A stretch of 64,000 nucleotides of DNA from Brassica napus (Eukaryota > Streptophyta > Magnoliopsida > Brassicales > Brassicaceae), in NCBI RefSeq assembly GCF_020379485.1, contig NW_026014791.1, positions 1 to 64,000 on the forward strand, written 5' to 3'. The position numbers and the translations under genes are program-made. The notes under the pieces are model-generated. The model was not told the origin of the DNA. It made no database searches and saw only the letters and a list, made by a program, of their open reading frames with translations. Below, piece after piece: positions 11,141 through 25,200 of the stretch (position 1 is the first letter of the stretch; each line of letters starts with the position of its first letter).

Positions 11141-11417
11141 AGCATACAAGGGTTTTCGAAATCAAGAGAAGACTAAAGCATGTGAGGTCAATCAGGAGAG
11201 GATAAGCTCATTTGGACTAGCCAATTAGCTTCTCCACATGCGCGGAGTATCTGGCATCTTGGACCGAGATGCTCTTGCCTTTCCAGCTGTTCCAGCCTGT
11301 CAAGGCGCGCTCTACCTTATCCCTAAACGGTCTGATGCCTCAAGGTAAGTTCCTTCCCTTTACCTTAGTTACCGTGTTACTTGGCTGATGCAAGGTAAGT
11401 CTTGGTCGATGCTGGAT

Positions 11418-11463
11418 GGTACGGACTGTACGGCTTGTACGGCCTTGTACGGACGTCCGTACC
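11418..11463 (-). promoter_or_regulatory. GTAC-rich cluster with 16-bp palindrome in LTR U3
   Basis: Five GTAC cores in 46 bases, spaced about 9-10 bases apart, ending in the perfect palindrome GTACGGACGTCCGTAC (11,447-11,462). On the element strand one core reads TCCGTACAA, which fits the TNCGTACAA consensus of plant SBP/SPL transcription factors; a neighbour (GCCGTACAA) fits 8 of 9. The cluster is upstream of the TATA-like box in all three LTR copies that cover it. Function is inferred. Confidence 0.4.
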
Positions 11464-11554
11464 ATGCTCTCCCTAAACTCTCTCAAGCTTCCTCATCTCC
11501 TTTCCTCTTCAACTCCTTAGCTCTTCATACATATATATTCAGCTCAACTCAACA

Positions 11555-11559
11555 CGGGA
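11555..11559. repeat. Right target-site duplication of element 2 (CGGGA)
   Basis: It follows the CA end of the right LTR and pairs with CGGTA at 5,471-5,475 (4 of 5 bases). The sequence then continues in LTR register (GAGTATT..., compare GAGTATCTGG in the intact LTR). Confidence 0.6.
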
Positions 11560-11788
11560 GTATTGATCTTGGAGAGATGTCTTGCCTTTCCAGCTGTTCC
11601 AGCCTGTCAAGGCGCGATCACCAATCCCTAAACGGTCTGGATTCCTCAAGTAAGTCCTTCCTTTATAGTCCTGTTACTTGGTGGAATAAGTCTTGGTCGA
11701 TCTGAAGTAAGGACGTAAAGCTTGTAAGGAGTAGGAGTCCGTACCATCTATCCCTACTTCTCAAGCTTCCTCATTTCCTTTCCTTTCC
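11555..11788 (-). repeat. 5' LTR of element 1, second segment (decayed, truncated)
   Basis: This resumes the LTR exactly where the segment at 5,179-5,473 stops: landmarks CTTGCCTTTCCAGCTGTTCC, TAAACGGTCTG, TCTTGGTCGAT and TCAAGCTTCCTCAT follow in order. It is about 30 bases shorter than the matching part of the intact LTR, with many small deletions, and it ends at the satellite without the final LTR bases. Its decay is heavier than in the other half of the same LTR, so an unrelated older LTR remnant is possible but less likely given the matching breakpoint. Confidence 0.7.
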
Positions 11789-11969
11789 CTTTGGGAATCA
11801 TCTTCTTCGTCGTTCCAATCAAAATGAATCACTTTGTAAGAAGCTTGATTTGGATACATAAAGTGGTGGAGAATCACCAGGAAGTTGAATAAATCTCATA
11901 GGAGTTGGCATGAAGAAGTTATCCCACTTTCAAATCAGGTGATTCCAGTTTCCCAGTTTGGGAATAGCA

Positions 11970-14900
11970 CAGCTTCTTCGTCGTTCCAATCAAACCAGGA
12001 TGAATCTCTTTGTAAGAAGCTTGATTTGGATACATAAAGTGGTGGAGAATCACCAGGAAGTTGAATAAATCTCATAGGAGTTGGCATGAAGAAGTTATCC
12101 CACTTTCAAATCAGGTGATTCCAGTTTCCCAGTTTGGGAATAGCACAGCTTCTTCGTCGTTCCAATCAAACCAGGATGAATCTCTTTGTAAGAAGCTTGA
12201 TTTGGATACATAAAGTGGTGGAGAATCACCAGGAAGTTGAATAAATCTCATAGGAGTTGGCATGAAGAAGTTATCCCACTTTCAAATCAGGTGATTCCAG
12301 TTTCCCAGTTTGGGAATAGCACAGCTTCTTCGTCGTTCCAATCAAACCAGGATGAATCTCTTTGTAAGAAGCTTGATTTGGATACATAAAGTGGTGGAGA
12401 ATCACCAGGAAGTTGAATAAATCTCATAGGAGTTGGCATGAAGAAGTTATCCCACTTTCAAATCAGGTGATTCCAGTTTCCCAGTTTGGGAATAGCACAG
12501 CTTCTTCGTCGTTCCAATCAAACCAGGATGAATCTCTTTGTAAGAAGCTTGATTTGGATACATAAAGTGGTGGAGAATCACCAGGAAGTTGAATAAATCT
12601 CATAGGAGTTGGCATGAAGAAGTTATCCCACTTTCAAATCAGGTGATTCCAGTTTCCCAGTTTGGGAATAGCACAGCTTCTTCGTCGTTCCAATCAAACC
12701 AGGATGAATCTCTTTGTAAGAAGCTTGATTTGGATACATAAAGTGGTGGAGAATCACCAGGAAGTTGAATAAATCTCATAGGAGTTGGCATGAAGAAGTT
12801 ATCCCACTTTCAAATCAGGTGATTCCAGTTTCCCAGTTTGGGAATAGCACAGCTTCTTCGTCGTTCCAATCAAACCAGGATGAATCTCTTTGTAAGAAGC
12901 TTGATTTGGATACATAAAGTGGTGGAGAATCACCAGGAAGTTGAATAAATCTCATAGGAGTTGGCATGAAGAAGTTATCCCACTTTCAAATCAGGTGATT
13001 CCAGTTTCCCAGTTTGGGAATAGCACAGCTTCTTCGTCGTTCCAATCAAACCAGGATGAATCTCTTTGTAAGAAGCTTGATTTGGATACATAAAGTGGTG
13101 GAGAATCACCAGGAAGTTGAATAAATCTCATAGGAGTTGGCATGAAGAAGTTATCCCACTTTCAAATCAGGTGATTCCAGTTTCCCAGTTTGGGAATAGC
13201 ACAGCTTCTTCGTCGTTCCAATCAAACCAGGATGAATCTCTTTGTAAGAAGCTTGATTTGGATACATAAAGTGGTGGAGAATCACCAGGAAGTTGAATAA
13301 ATCTCATAGGAGTTGGCATGAAGAAGTTATCCCACTTTCAAATCAGGTGATTCCAGTTTCCCAGTTTGGGAATAGCACAGCTTCTTCGTCGTTCCAATCA
13401 AACCAGGATGAATCTCTTTGTAAGAAGCTTGATTTGGATACATAAAGTGGTGGAGAATCACCAGGAAGTTGAATAAATCTCATAGGAGTTGGCATGAAGA
13501 AGTTATCCCACTTTCAAATCAGGTGATTCCAGTTTCCCAGTTTGGGAATAGCACAGCTTCTTCGTCGTTCCAATCAAACCAGGATGAATCTCTTTGTAAG
13601 AAGCTTGATTTGGATACATAAAGTGGTGGAGAATCACCAGGAAGTTGAATAAATCTCATAGGAGTTGGCATGAAGAAGTTATCCCACTTTCAAATCAGGT
13701 GATTCCAGTTTCCCAGTTTGGGAATAGCACAGCTTCTTCGTCGTTCCAATCAAACCAGGATGAATCTCTTTGTAAGAAGCTTGATTTGGATACATAAAGT
13801 GGTGGAGAATCACCAGGAAGTTGAATAAATCTCATAGGAGTTGGCATGAAGAAGTTATCCCACTTTCAAATCAGGTGATTCCAGTTTCCCAGTTTGGGAA
13901 TAGCACAGCTTCTTCGTCGTTCCAATCAAACCAGGATGAATCTCTTTGTAAGAAGCTTGATTTGGATACATAAAGTGGTGGAGAATCACCAGGAAGTTGA
14001 ATAAATCTCATAGGAGTTGGCATGAAGAAGTTATCCCACTTTCAAATCAGGTGATTCCAGTTTCCCAGTTTGGGAATAGCACAGCTTCTTCGTCGTTCCA
14101 ATCAAACCAGGATGAATCTCTTTGTAAGAAGCTTGATTTGGATACATAAAGTGGTGGAGAATCACCAGGAAGTTGAATAAATCTCATAGGAGTTGGCATG
14201 AAGAAGTTATCCCACTTTCAAATCAGGTGATTCCAGTTTCCCAGTTTGGGAATAGCACAGCTTCTTCGTCGTTCCAATCAAACCAGGATGAATCTCTTTG
14301 TAAGAAGCTTGATTTGGATACATAAAGTGGTGGAGAATCACCAGGAAGTTGAATAAATCTCATAGGAGTTGGCATGAAGAAGTTATCCCACTTTCAAATC
14401 AGGTGATTCCAGTTTCCCAGTTTGGGAATAGCACAGCTTCTTCGTCGTTCCAATCAAACCAGGATGAATCTCTTTGTAAGAAGCTTGATTTGGATACATA
14501 AAGTGGTGGAGAATCACCAGGAAGTTGAATAAATCTCATAGGAGTTGGCATGAAGAAGTTATCCCACTTTCAAATCAGGTGATTCCAGTTTCCCAGTTTG
14601 GGAATAGCACAGCTTCTTCGTCGTTCCAATCAAACCAGGATGAATCTCTTTGTAAGAAGCTTGATTTGGATACATAAAGTGGTGGAGAATCACCAGGAAG
14701 TTGAATAAATCTCATAGGAGTTGGCATGAAGAAGTTATCCCACTTTCAAATCAGGTGATTCCAGTTTCCCAGTTTGGGAATAGCACAGCTTCTTCGTCGT
14801 TCCAATCAAACCAGGATGAATCTCTTTGTAAGAAGCTTGATTTGGATACATAAAGTGGTGGAGAATCACCAGGAAGTTGAATAAATCTCATAGGAGTTGG

Positions 14901-17900
14901 CATGAAGAAGTTATCCCACTTTCAAATCAGGTGATTCCAGTTTCCCAGTTTGGGAATAGCACAGCTTCTTCGTCGTTCCAATCAAACCAGGATGAATCTC
15001 TTTGTAAGAAGCTTGATTTGGATACATAAAGTGGTGGAGAATCACCAGGAAGTTGAATAAATCTCATAGGAGTTGGCATGAAGAAGTTATCCCACTTTCA
15101 AATCAGGTGATTCCAGTTTCCCAGTTTGGGAATAGCACAGCTTCTTCGTCGTTCCAATCAAACCAGGATGAATCTCTTTGTAAGAAGCTTGATTTGGATA
15201 CATAAAGTGGTGGAGAATCACCAGGAAGTTGAATAAATCTCATAGGAGTTGGCATGAAGAAGTTATCCCACTTTCAAATCAGGTGATTCCAGTTTCCCAG
15301 TTTGGGAATAGCACAGCTTCTTCGTCGTTCCAATCAAACCAGGATGAATCTCTTTGTAAGAAGCTTGATTTGGATACATAAAGTGGTGGAGAATCACCAG
15401 GAAGTTGAATAAATCTCATAGGAGTTGGCATGAAGAAGTTATCCCACTTTCAAATCAGGTGATTCCAGTTTCCCAGTTTGGGAATAGCACAGCTTCTTCG
15501 TCGTTCCAATCAAACCAGGATGAATCTCTTTGTAAGAAGCTTGATTTGGATACATAAAGTGGTGGAGAATCACCAGGAAGTTGAATAAATCTCATAGGAG
15601 TTGGCATGAAGAAGTTATCCCACTTTCAAATCAGGTGATTCCAGTTTCCCAGTTTGGGAATAGCACAGCTTCTTCGTCGTTCCAATCAAACCAGGATGAA
15701 TCTCTTTGTAAGAAGCTTGATTTGGATACATAAAGTGGTGGAGAATCACCAGGAAGTTGAATAAATCTCATAGGAGTTGGCATGAAGAAGTTATCCCACT
15801 TTCAAATCAGGTGATTCCAGTTTCCCAGTTTGGGAATAGCACAGCTTCTTCGTCGTTCCAATCAAACCAGGATGAATCTCTTTGTAAGAAGCTTGATTTG
15901 GATACATAAAGTGGTGGAGAATCACCAGGAAGTTGAATAAATCTCATAGGAGTTGGCATGAAGAAGTTATCCCACTTTCAAATCAGGTGATTCCAGTTTC
16001 CCAGTTTGGGAATAGCACAGCTTCTTCGTCGTTCCAATCAAACCAGGATGAATCTCTTTGTAAGAAGCTTGATTTGGATACATAAAGTGGTGGAGAATCA
16101 CCAGGAAGTTGAATAAATCTCATAGGAGTTGGCATGAAGAAGTTATCCCACTTTCAAATCAGGTGATTCCAGTTTCCCAGTTTGGGAATAGCACAGCTTC
16201 TTCGTCGTTCCAATCAAACCAGGATGAATCTCTTTGTAAGAAGCTTGATTTGGATACATAAAGTGGTGGAGAATCACCAGGAAGTTGAATAAATCTCATA
16301 GGAGTTGGCATGAAGAAGTTATCCCACTTTCAAATCAGGTGATTCCAGTTTCCCAGTTTGGGAATAGCACAGCTTCTTCGTCGTTCCAATCAAACCAGGA
16401 TGAATCTCTTTGTAAGAAGCTTGATTTGGATACATAAAGTGGTGGAGAATCACCAGGAAGTTGAATAAATCTCATAGGAGTTGGCATGAAGAAGTTATCC
16501 CACTTTCAAATCAGGTGATTCCAGTTTCCCAGTTTGGGAATAGCACAGCTTCTTCGTCGTTCCAATCAAACCAGGATGAATCTCTTTGTAAGAAGCTTGA
16601 TTTGGATACATAAAGTGGTGGAGAATCACCAGGAAGTTGAATAAATCTCATAGGAGTTGGCATGAAGAAGTTATCCCACTTTCAAATCAGGTGATTCCAG
16701 TTTCCCAGTTTGGGAATAGCACAGCTTCTTCGTCGTTCCAATCAAACCAGGATGAATCTCTTTGTAAGAAGCTTGATTTGGATACATAAAGTGGTGGAGA
16801 ATCACCAGGAAGTTGAATAAATCTCATAGGAGTTGGCATGAAGAAGTTATCCCACTTTCAAATCAGGTGATTCCAGTTTCCCAGTTTGGGAATAGCACAG
16901 CTTCTTCGTCGTTCCAATCAAACCAGGATGAATCTCTTTGTAAGAAGCTTGATTTGGATACATAAAGTGGTGGAGAATCACCAGGAAGTTGAATAAATCT
17001 CATAGGAGTTGGCATGAAGAAGTTATCCCACTTTCAAATCAGGTGATTCCAGTTTCCCAGTTTGGGAATAGCACAGCTTCTTCGTCGTTCCAATCAAACC
17101 AGGATGAATCTCTTTGTAAGAAGCTTGATTTGGATACATAAAGTGGTGGAGAATCACCAGGAAGTTGAATAAATCTCATAGGAGTTGGCATGAAGAAGTT
17201 ATCCCACTTTCAAATCAGGTGATTCCAGTTTCCCAGTTTGGGAATAGCACAGCTTCTTCGTCGTTCCAATCAAACCAGGATGAATCTCTTTGTAAGAAGC
17301 TTGATTTGGATACATAAAGTGGTGGAGAATCACCAGGAAGTTGAATAAATCTCATAGGAGTTGGCATGAAGAAGTTATCCCACTTTCAAATCAGGTGATT
17401 CCAGTTTCCCAGTTTGGGAATAGCACAGCTTCTTCGTCGTTCCAATCAAACCAGGATGAATCTCTTTGTAAGAAGCTTGATTTGGATACATAAAGTGGTG
17501 GAGAATCACCAGGAAGTTGAATAAATCTCATAGGAGTTGGCATGAAGAAGTTATCCCACTTTCAAATCAGGTGATTCCAGTTTCCCAGTTTGGGAATAGC
17601 ACAGCTTCTTCGTCGTTCCAATCAAACCAGGATGAATCTCTTTGTAAGAAGCTTGATTTGGATACATAAAGTGGTGGAGAATCACCAGGAAGTTGAATAA
17701 ATCTCATAGGAGTTGGCATGAAGAAGTTATCCCACTTTCAAATCAGGTGATTCCAGTTTCCCAGTTTGGGAATAGCACAGCTTCTTCGTCGTTCCAATCA
17801 AACCAGGATGAATCTCTTTGTAAGAAGCTTGATTTGGATACATAAAGTGGTGGAGAATCACCAGGAAGTTGAATAAATCTCATAGGAGTTGGCATGAAGA

Positions 17901-19230
17901 AGTTATCCCACTTTCAAATCAGGTGATTCCAGTTTCCCAGTTTGGGAATAGCACAGCTTCTTCGTCGTTCCAATCAAACCAGGATGAATCTCTTTGTAAG
18001 AAGCTTGATTTGGATACATAAAGTGGTGGAGAATCACCAGGAAGTTGAATAAATCTCATAGGAGTTGGCATGAAGAAGTTATCCCACTTTCAAATCAGGT
18101 GATTCCAGTTTCCCAGTTTGGGAATAGCACAGCTTCTTCGTCGTTCCAATCAAACCAGGATGAATCTCTTTGTAAGAAGCTTGATTTGGATACATAAAGT
18201 GGTGGAGAATCACCAGGAAGTTGAATAAATCTCATAGGAGTTGGCATGAAGAAGTTATCCCACTTTCAAATCAGGTGATTCCAGTTTCCCAGTTTGGGAA
18301 TAGCACAGCTTCTTCGTCGTTCCAATCAAACCAGGATGAATCTCTTTGTAAGAAGCTTGATTTGGATACATAAAGTGGTGGAGAATCACCAGGAAGTTGA
18401 ATAAATCTCATAGGAGTTGGCATGAAGAAGTTATCCCACTTTCAAATCAGGTGATTCCAGTTTCCCAGTTTGGGAATAGCACAGCTTCTTCGTCGTTCCA
18501 ATCAAACCAGGATGAATCTCTTTGTAAGAAGCTTGATTTGGATACATAAAGTGGTGGAGAATCACCAGGAAGTTGAATAAATCTCATAGGAGTTGGCATG
18601 AAGAAGTTATCCCACTTTCAAATCAGGTGATTCCAGTTTCCCAGTTTGGGAATAGCACAGCTTCTTCGTCGTTCCAATCAAACCAGGATGAATCTCTTTG
18701 TAAGAAGCTTGATTTGGATACATAAAGTGGTGGAGAATCACCAGGAAGTTGAATAAATCTCATAGGAGTTGGCATGAAGAAGTTATCCCACTTTCAAATC
18801 AGGTGATTCCAGTTTCCCAGTTTGGGAATAGCACAGCTTCTTCGTCGTTCCAATCAAACCAGGATGAATCTCTTTGTAAGAAGCTTGATTTGGATACATA
18901 AAGTGGTGGAGAATCACCAGGAAGTTGAATAAATCTCATAGGAGTTGGCATGAAGAAGTTATCCCACTTTCAAATCAGGTGATTCCAGTTTCCCAGTTTG
19001 GGAATAGCACAGCTTCTTCGTCGTTCCAATCAAACCAGGATGAATCTCTTTGTAAGAAGCTTGATTTGGATACATAAAGTGGTGGAGAATCACCAGGAAG
19101 TTGAATAAATCTCATAGGAGTTGGCATGAAGAAGTTATCCCACTTTCAAATCAGGTGATTCCAGTTTCCCAGTTTGGGAATAGCACAGCTTCTTCGTCGT
19201 TCCAATCAAACCAGGATGAATCTCTTTGTA
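11970..19230 (+). repeat. Array 1 block A: 42 uniform units (CTC / GTAAG / GGCATG)
   Basis: Units with AAGCTT from 12,017 to 19,233 all carry TGAATCTCTTTGTAAG and TTGGCATGAAG. By eye I find no other difference among these 42 units, about 7.4 kb of essentially identical repeats. Confidence 0.85.
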
Positions 19231-22200
19231 AGAAGCTTGATTTGGATACATAAAGTGGTGGAGAATCACCAGGAAGTTGAATAAATCTCATAGGAGTTGG
19301 CATGAAGAAGTTATCCCACTTTCAAATCAGGTGATTCCAGTTTCCCAGTTTGGGAATAGCACAGCTTCTTCGTCGTTCCAATCAAACCAGGATGAATCAC
19401 TTTGTAAGAAGCTTGATTTGGATACATAAAGTGGTGGAGAATCACCAGGAAGTTGAATAAATCTCATAGGAGTTGGCATGAAGAAGTTATCCCACTTTCA
19501 AATCAGGTGATTCCAGTTTCCCAGTTTGGGAATAGCACAGCTTCTTCGTCGTTCCAATCAAACCAGGATGAATCTCTTTGTAAGAAGCTTGATTTGGATA
19601 CATAAAGTGGTGGAGAATCACCAGGAAGTTGAATAAATCTCATAGGAGTTGGCATGAAGAAGTTATCCCACTTTCAAATCAGGTGATTCCAGTTTCCCAG
19701 TTTGGGAATAGCACAGCTTCTTCGTCGTTCCAATCAAACCAGGATGAATCACTTTGTAAGAAGCTTGATTTGGATACATAAAGTGGTGGAGAATCACCAG
19801 GAAGTTGAATAAATCTCATAGGAGTTGGCATGAAGAAGTTATCCCACTTTCAAATCAGGTGATTCCAGTTTCCCAGTTTGGGAATAGCACAGCTTCTTCG
19901 TCGTTCCAATCAAACCAGGATGAATCACTTTGTAAGAAGCTTGATTTGGATACATAAAGTGGTGGAGAATCACCAGGAAGTTGAATAAATCTCATAGGAG
20001 TTGGCATGAAGAAGTTATCCCACTTTCAAATCAGGTGATTCCAGTTTCCCAGTTTGGGAATAGCACAGCTTCTTCGTCGTTCCAATCAAACCAGGATGAA
20101 TCTCTTTGTAAGAAGCTTGATTTGGATACATAAAGTGGTGGAGAATCACCAGGAAGTTGAATAAATCTCATAGGAGTTGGCATGAAGAAGTTATCCCACT
20201 TTCAAATCAGGTGATTCCAGTTTCCCAGTTTGGGAATAGCACAGCTTCTTCGTCGTTCCAATCAAACCAGGATGAATCTCTTTGTAAGAAGCTTGATTTG
20301 GATACATAAAGTGGTGGAGAATCACCAGGAAGTTGAATAAATCTCATAGGAGTTGGCATGAAGAAGTTATCCCACTTTCAAATCAGGTGATTCCAGTTTC
20401 CCAGTTTGGGAATAGCACAGCTTCTTCGTCGTTCCAATCAAACCAGGATGAATCTCTTTGTAAGAAGCTTGATTTGGATACATAAAGTGGTGGAGAATCA
20501 CCAGGAAGTTGAATAAATCTCATAGGAGTTGGCATGAAGAAGTTATCCCACTTTCAAATCAGGTGATTCCAGTTTCCCAGTTTGGGAATAGCACAGCTTC
20601 TTCGTCGTTCCAATCAAACCAGGATGAATCTCTTTGTAAGAAGCTTGATTTGGATACATAAAGTGGTGGAGAATCACCAGGAAGTTGAATAAATCTCATA
20701 GGAGTTGGCATGAAGAAGTTATCCCACTTTCAAATCAGGTGATTCCAGTTTCCCAGTTTGGGAATAGCACAGCTTCTTCGTCGTTCCAATCAAACCAGGA
20801 TGAATCACTTTGTAAGAAGCTTGATTTGGATACATAAAGTGGTGGAGAATCACCAGGAAGTTGAATAAATCTCATAGGAGTTGGCATGAAGAAGTTATCC
20901 CACTTTCAAATCAGGTGATTCCAGTTTCCCAGTTTGGGAATAGCACAGCTTCTTCGTCGTTCCAATCAAACCAGGATGAATCTCTTTGTAAGAAGCTTGA
21001 TTTGGATACATAAAGTGGTGGAGAATCACCAGGAAGTTGAATAAATCTCATAGGAGTTGGCATGAAGAAGTTATCCCACTTTCAAATCAGGTGATTCCAG
21101 TTTCCCAGTTTGGGAATAGCACAGCTTCTTCGTCGTTCCAATCAAACCAGGATGAATCACTTTGTAAGAAGCTTGATTTGGATACATAAAGTGGTGGAGA
21201 ATCACCAGGAAGTTGAATAAATCTCATAGGAGTTGGCATGAAGAAGTTATCCCACTTTCAAATCAGGTGATTCCAGTTTCCCAGTTTGGGAATAGCACAG
21301 CTTCTTCGTCGTTCCAATCAAACCAGGATGAATCTCTTTGTAAGAAGCTTGATTTGGATACATAAAGTGGTGGAGAATCACCAGGAAGTTGAATAAATCT
21401 CATAGGAGTTGGCATGAAGAAGTTATCCCACTTTCAAATCAGGTGATTCCAGTTTCCCAGTTTGGGAATAGCACAGCTTCTTCGTCGTTCCAATCAAACC
21501 AGGATGAATCTCTTTGTAAGAAGCTTGATTTGGATACATAAAGTGGTGGAGAATCACCAGGAAGTTGAATAAATCTCATAGGAGTTGGCATGAAGAAGTT
21601 ATCCCACTTTCAAATCAGGTGATTCCAGTTTCCCAGTTTGGGAATAGCACAGCTTCTTCGTCGTTCCAATCAAACCAGGATGAATCTCTTTGTAAGAAGC
21701 TTGATTTGGATACATAAAGTGGTGGAGAATCACCAGGAAGTTGAATAAATCTCATAGGAGTTGGCATGAAGAAGTTATCCCACTTTCAAATCAGGTGATT
21801 CCAGTTTCCCAGTTTGGGAATAGCACAGCTTCTTCGTCGTTCCAATCAAACCAGGATGAATCACTTTGTAAGAAGCTTGATTTGGATACATAAAGTGGTG
21901 GAGAATCACCAGGAAGTTGAATAAATCTCATAGGAGTTGGCATGAAGAAGTTATCCCACTTTCAAATCAGGTGATTCCAGTTTCCCAGTTTGGGAATAGC
22001 ACAGCTTCTTCGTCGTTCCAATCAAACCAGGATGAATCTCTTTGTAAGAAGCTTGATTTGGATACATAAAGTGGTGGAGAATCACCAGGAAGTTGAATAA
22101 ATCTCATAGGAGTTGGCATGAAGAAGTTATCCCACTTTCAAATCAGGTGATTCCAGTTTCCCAGTTTGGGAATAGCACAGCTTCTTCGTCGTTCCAATCA

Positions 22201-25200
22201 AACCAGGATGAATCACTTTGTAAGAAGCTTGATTTGGATACATAAAGTGGTGGAGAATCACCAGGAAGTTGAATAAATCTCATAGGAGTTGGCATGAAGA
22301 AGTTATCCCACTTTCAAATCAGGTGATTCCAGTTTCCCAGTTTGGGAATAGCACAGCTTCTTCGTCGTTCCAATCAAACCAGGATGAATCTCTTTGTAAG
22401 AAGCTTGATTTGGATACATAAAGTGGTGGAGAATCACCAGGAAGTTGAATAAATCTCATAGGAGTTGGCATGAAGAAGTTATCCCACTTTCAAATCAGGT
22501 GATTCCAGTTTCCCAGTTTGGGAATAGCACAGCTTCTTCGTCGTTCCAATCAAACCAGGATGAATCACTTTGTAAGAAGCTTGATTTGGATACATAAAGT
22601 GGTGGAGAATCACCAGGAAGTTGAATAAATCTCATAGGAGTTGGCATGAAGAAGTTATCCCACTTTCAAATCAGGTGATTCCAGTTTCCCAGTTTGGGAA
22701 TAGCACAGCTTCTTCGTCGTTCCAATCAAACCAGGATGAATCTCTTTGTAAGAAGCTTGATTTGGATACATAAAGTGGTGGAGAATCACCAGGAAGTTGA
22801 ATAAATCTCATAGGAGTTGGCATGAAGAAGTTATCCCACTTTCAAATCAGGTGATTCCAGTTTCCCAGTTTGGGAATAGCACAGCTTCTTCGTCGTTCCA
22901 ATCAAACCAGGATGAATCACTTTGTAAGAAGCTTGATTTGGATACATAAAGTGGTGGAGAATCACCAGGAAGTTGAATAAATCTCATAGGAGTTGGCATG
23001 AAGAAGTTATCCCACTTTCAAATCAGGTGATTCCAGTTTCCCAGTTTGGGAATAGCACAGCTTCTTCGTCGTTCCAATCAAACCAGGATGAATCTCTTTG
23101 TAAGAAGCTTGATTTGGATACATAAAGTGGTGGAGAATCACCAGGAAGTTGAATAAATCTCATAGGAGTTGGCATGAAGAAGTTATCCCACTTTCAAATC
23201 AGGTGATTCCAGTTTCCCAGTTTGGGAATAGCACAGCTTCTTCGTCGTTCCAATCAAACCAGGATGAATCTCTTTGTAAGAAGCTTGATTTGGATACATA
23301 AAGTGGTGGAGAATCACCAGGAAGTTGAATAAATCTCATAGGAGTTGGCATGAAGAAGTTATCCCACTTTCAAATCAGGTGATTCCAGTTTCCCAGTTTG
23401 GGAATAGCACAGCTTCTTCGTCGTTCCAATCAAACCAGGATGAATCACTTTGTAAGAAGCTTGATTTGGATACATAAAGTGGTGGAGAATCACCAGGAAG
23501 TTGAATAAATCTCATAGGAGTTGGCATGAAGAAGTTATCCCACTTTCAAATCAGGTGATTCCAGTTTCCCAGTTTGGGAATAGCACAGCTTCTTCGTCGT
23601 TCCAATCAAACCAGGATGAATCACTTTGTAAGAAGCTTGATTTGGATACATAAAGTGGTGGAGAATCACCAGGAAGTTGAATAAATCTCATAGGAGTTGG
23701 CATGAAGAAGTTATCCCACTTTCAAATCAGGTGATTCCAGTTTCCCAGTTTGGGAATAGCACAGCTTCTTCGTCGTTCCAATCAAACCAGGATGAATCTC
23801 TTTGTAAGAAGCTTGATTTGGATACATAAAGTGGTGGAGAATCACCAGGAAGTTGAATAAATCTCATAGGAGTTGGCATGAAGAAGTTATCCCACTTTCA
23901 AATCAGGTGATTCCAGTTTCCCAGTTTGGGAATAGCACAGCTTCTTCGTCGTTCCAATCAAACCAGGATGAATCTCTTTGTAAGAAGCTTGATTTGGATA
24001 CATAAAGTGGTGGAGAATCACCAGGAAGTTGAATAAATCTCATAGGAGTTGGCATGAAGAAGTTATCCCACTTTCAAATCAGGTGATTCCAGTTTCCCAG
24101 TTTGGGAATAGCACAGCTTCTTCGTCGTTCCAATCAAACCAGGATGAATCTCTTTGTAAGAAGCTTGATTTGGATACATAAAGTGGTGGAGAATCACCAG
24201 GAAGTTGAATAAATCTCATAGGAGTTGGCATGAAGAAGTTATCCCACTTTCAAATCAGGTGATTCCAGTTTCCCAGTTTGGGAATAGCACAGCTTCTTCG
24301 TCGTTCCAATCAAACCAGGATGAATCTCTTTGTAAGAAGCTTGATTTGGATACATAAAGTGGTGGAGAATCACCAGGAAGTTGAATAAATCTCATAGGAG
24401 TTGGCATGAAGAAGTTATCCCACTTTCAAATCAGGTGATTCCAGTTTCCCAGTTTGGGAATAGCACAGCTTCTTCGTCGTTCCAATCAAACCAGGATGAA
24501 TCACTTTGTAAGAAGCTTGATTTGGATACATAAAGTGGTGGAGAATCACCAGGAAGTTGAATAAATCTCATAGGAGTTGGCATGAAGAAGTTATCCCACT
24601 TTCAAATCAGGTGATTCCAGTTTCCCAGTTTGGGAATAGCACAGCTTCTTCGTCGTTCCAATCAAACCAGGATGAATCTCTTTGTAAGAAGCTTGATTTG
24701 GATACATAAAGTGGTGGAGAATCACCAGGAAGTTGAATAAATCTCATAGGAGTTGGCATGAAGAAGTTATCCCACTTTCAAATCAGGTGATTCCAGTTTC
24801 CCAGTTTGGGAATAGCACAGCTTCTTCGTCGTTCCAATCAAACCAGGATGAATCTCTTTGTAAGAAGCTTGATTTGGATACATAAAGTGGTGGAGAATCA
24901 CCAGGAAGTTGAATAAATCTCATAGGAGTTGGCATGAAGAAGTTATCCCACTTTCAAATCAGGTGATTCCAGTTTCCCAGTTTGGGAATAGCACAGCTTC
25001 TTCGTCGTTCCAATCAAACCAGGATGAATCTCTTTGTAAGAAGCTTGATTTGGATACATAAAGTGGTGGAGAATCACCAGGAAGTTGAATAAATCTCATA
25101 GGAGTTGGCATGAAGAAGTTATCCCACTTTCAAATCAGGTGATTCCAGTTTCCCAGTTTGGGAATAGCACAGCTTCTTCGTCGTTCCAATCAAACCAGGA

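Larger units (their letters stand above)
5476..11554 (-). mobile_element. Young, nearly complete Ty1/Copia retrotransposon (element 2)
   Basis: About 6.08 kb with two 606-bp LTRs, initiator-Met-type PBS, PPT, and domains in Copia order (gag, protease, integrase, RT, RNase H), all on the minus strand. Integrase before RT identifies Ty1/Copia rather than Ty3/Gypsy. The LTRs differ at two positions by eye, implying a recent insertion. Two frameshifts (about 9,398 and about 7,374) split the polyprotein, so as given it is probably non-autonomous. It lies inside an older copy of the same family, next to the satellite array. I do not assign a named family. Confidence 0.93.
10949..11554 (-). repeat. 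5' LTR of element 2
   Basis: 606 bp, TG...CA ends, followed by CGGGA (target-site duplication). On the element strand U3 starts at 11,554 with TGTTGAGTTGAG. A TATA-like box lies about 420 bases in and the GTAC-rich palindromic cluster about 90-135 bases in. It drives transcription of element 2 towards lower coordinates. Confidence 0.93.
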
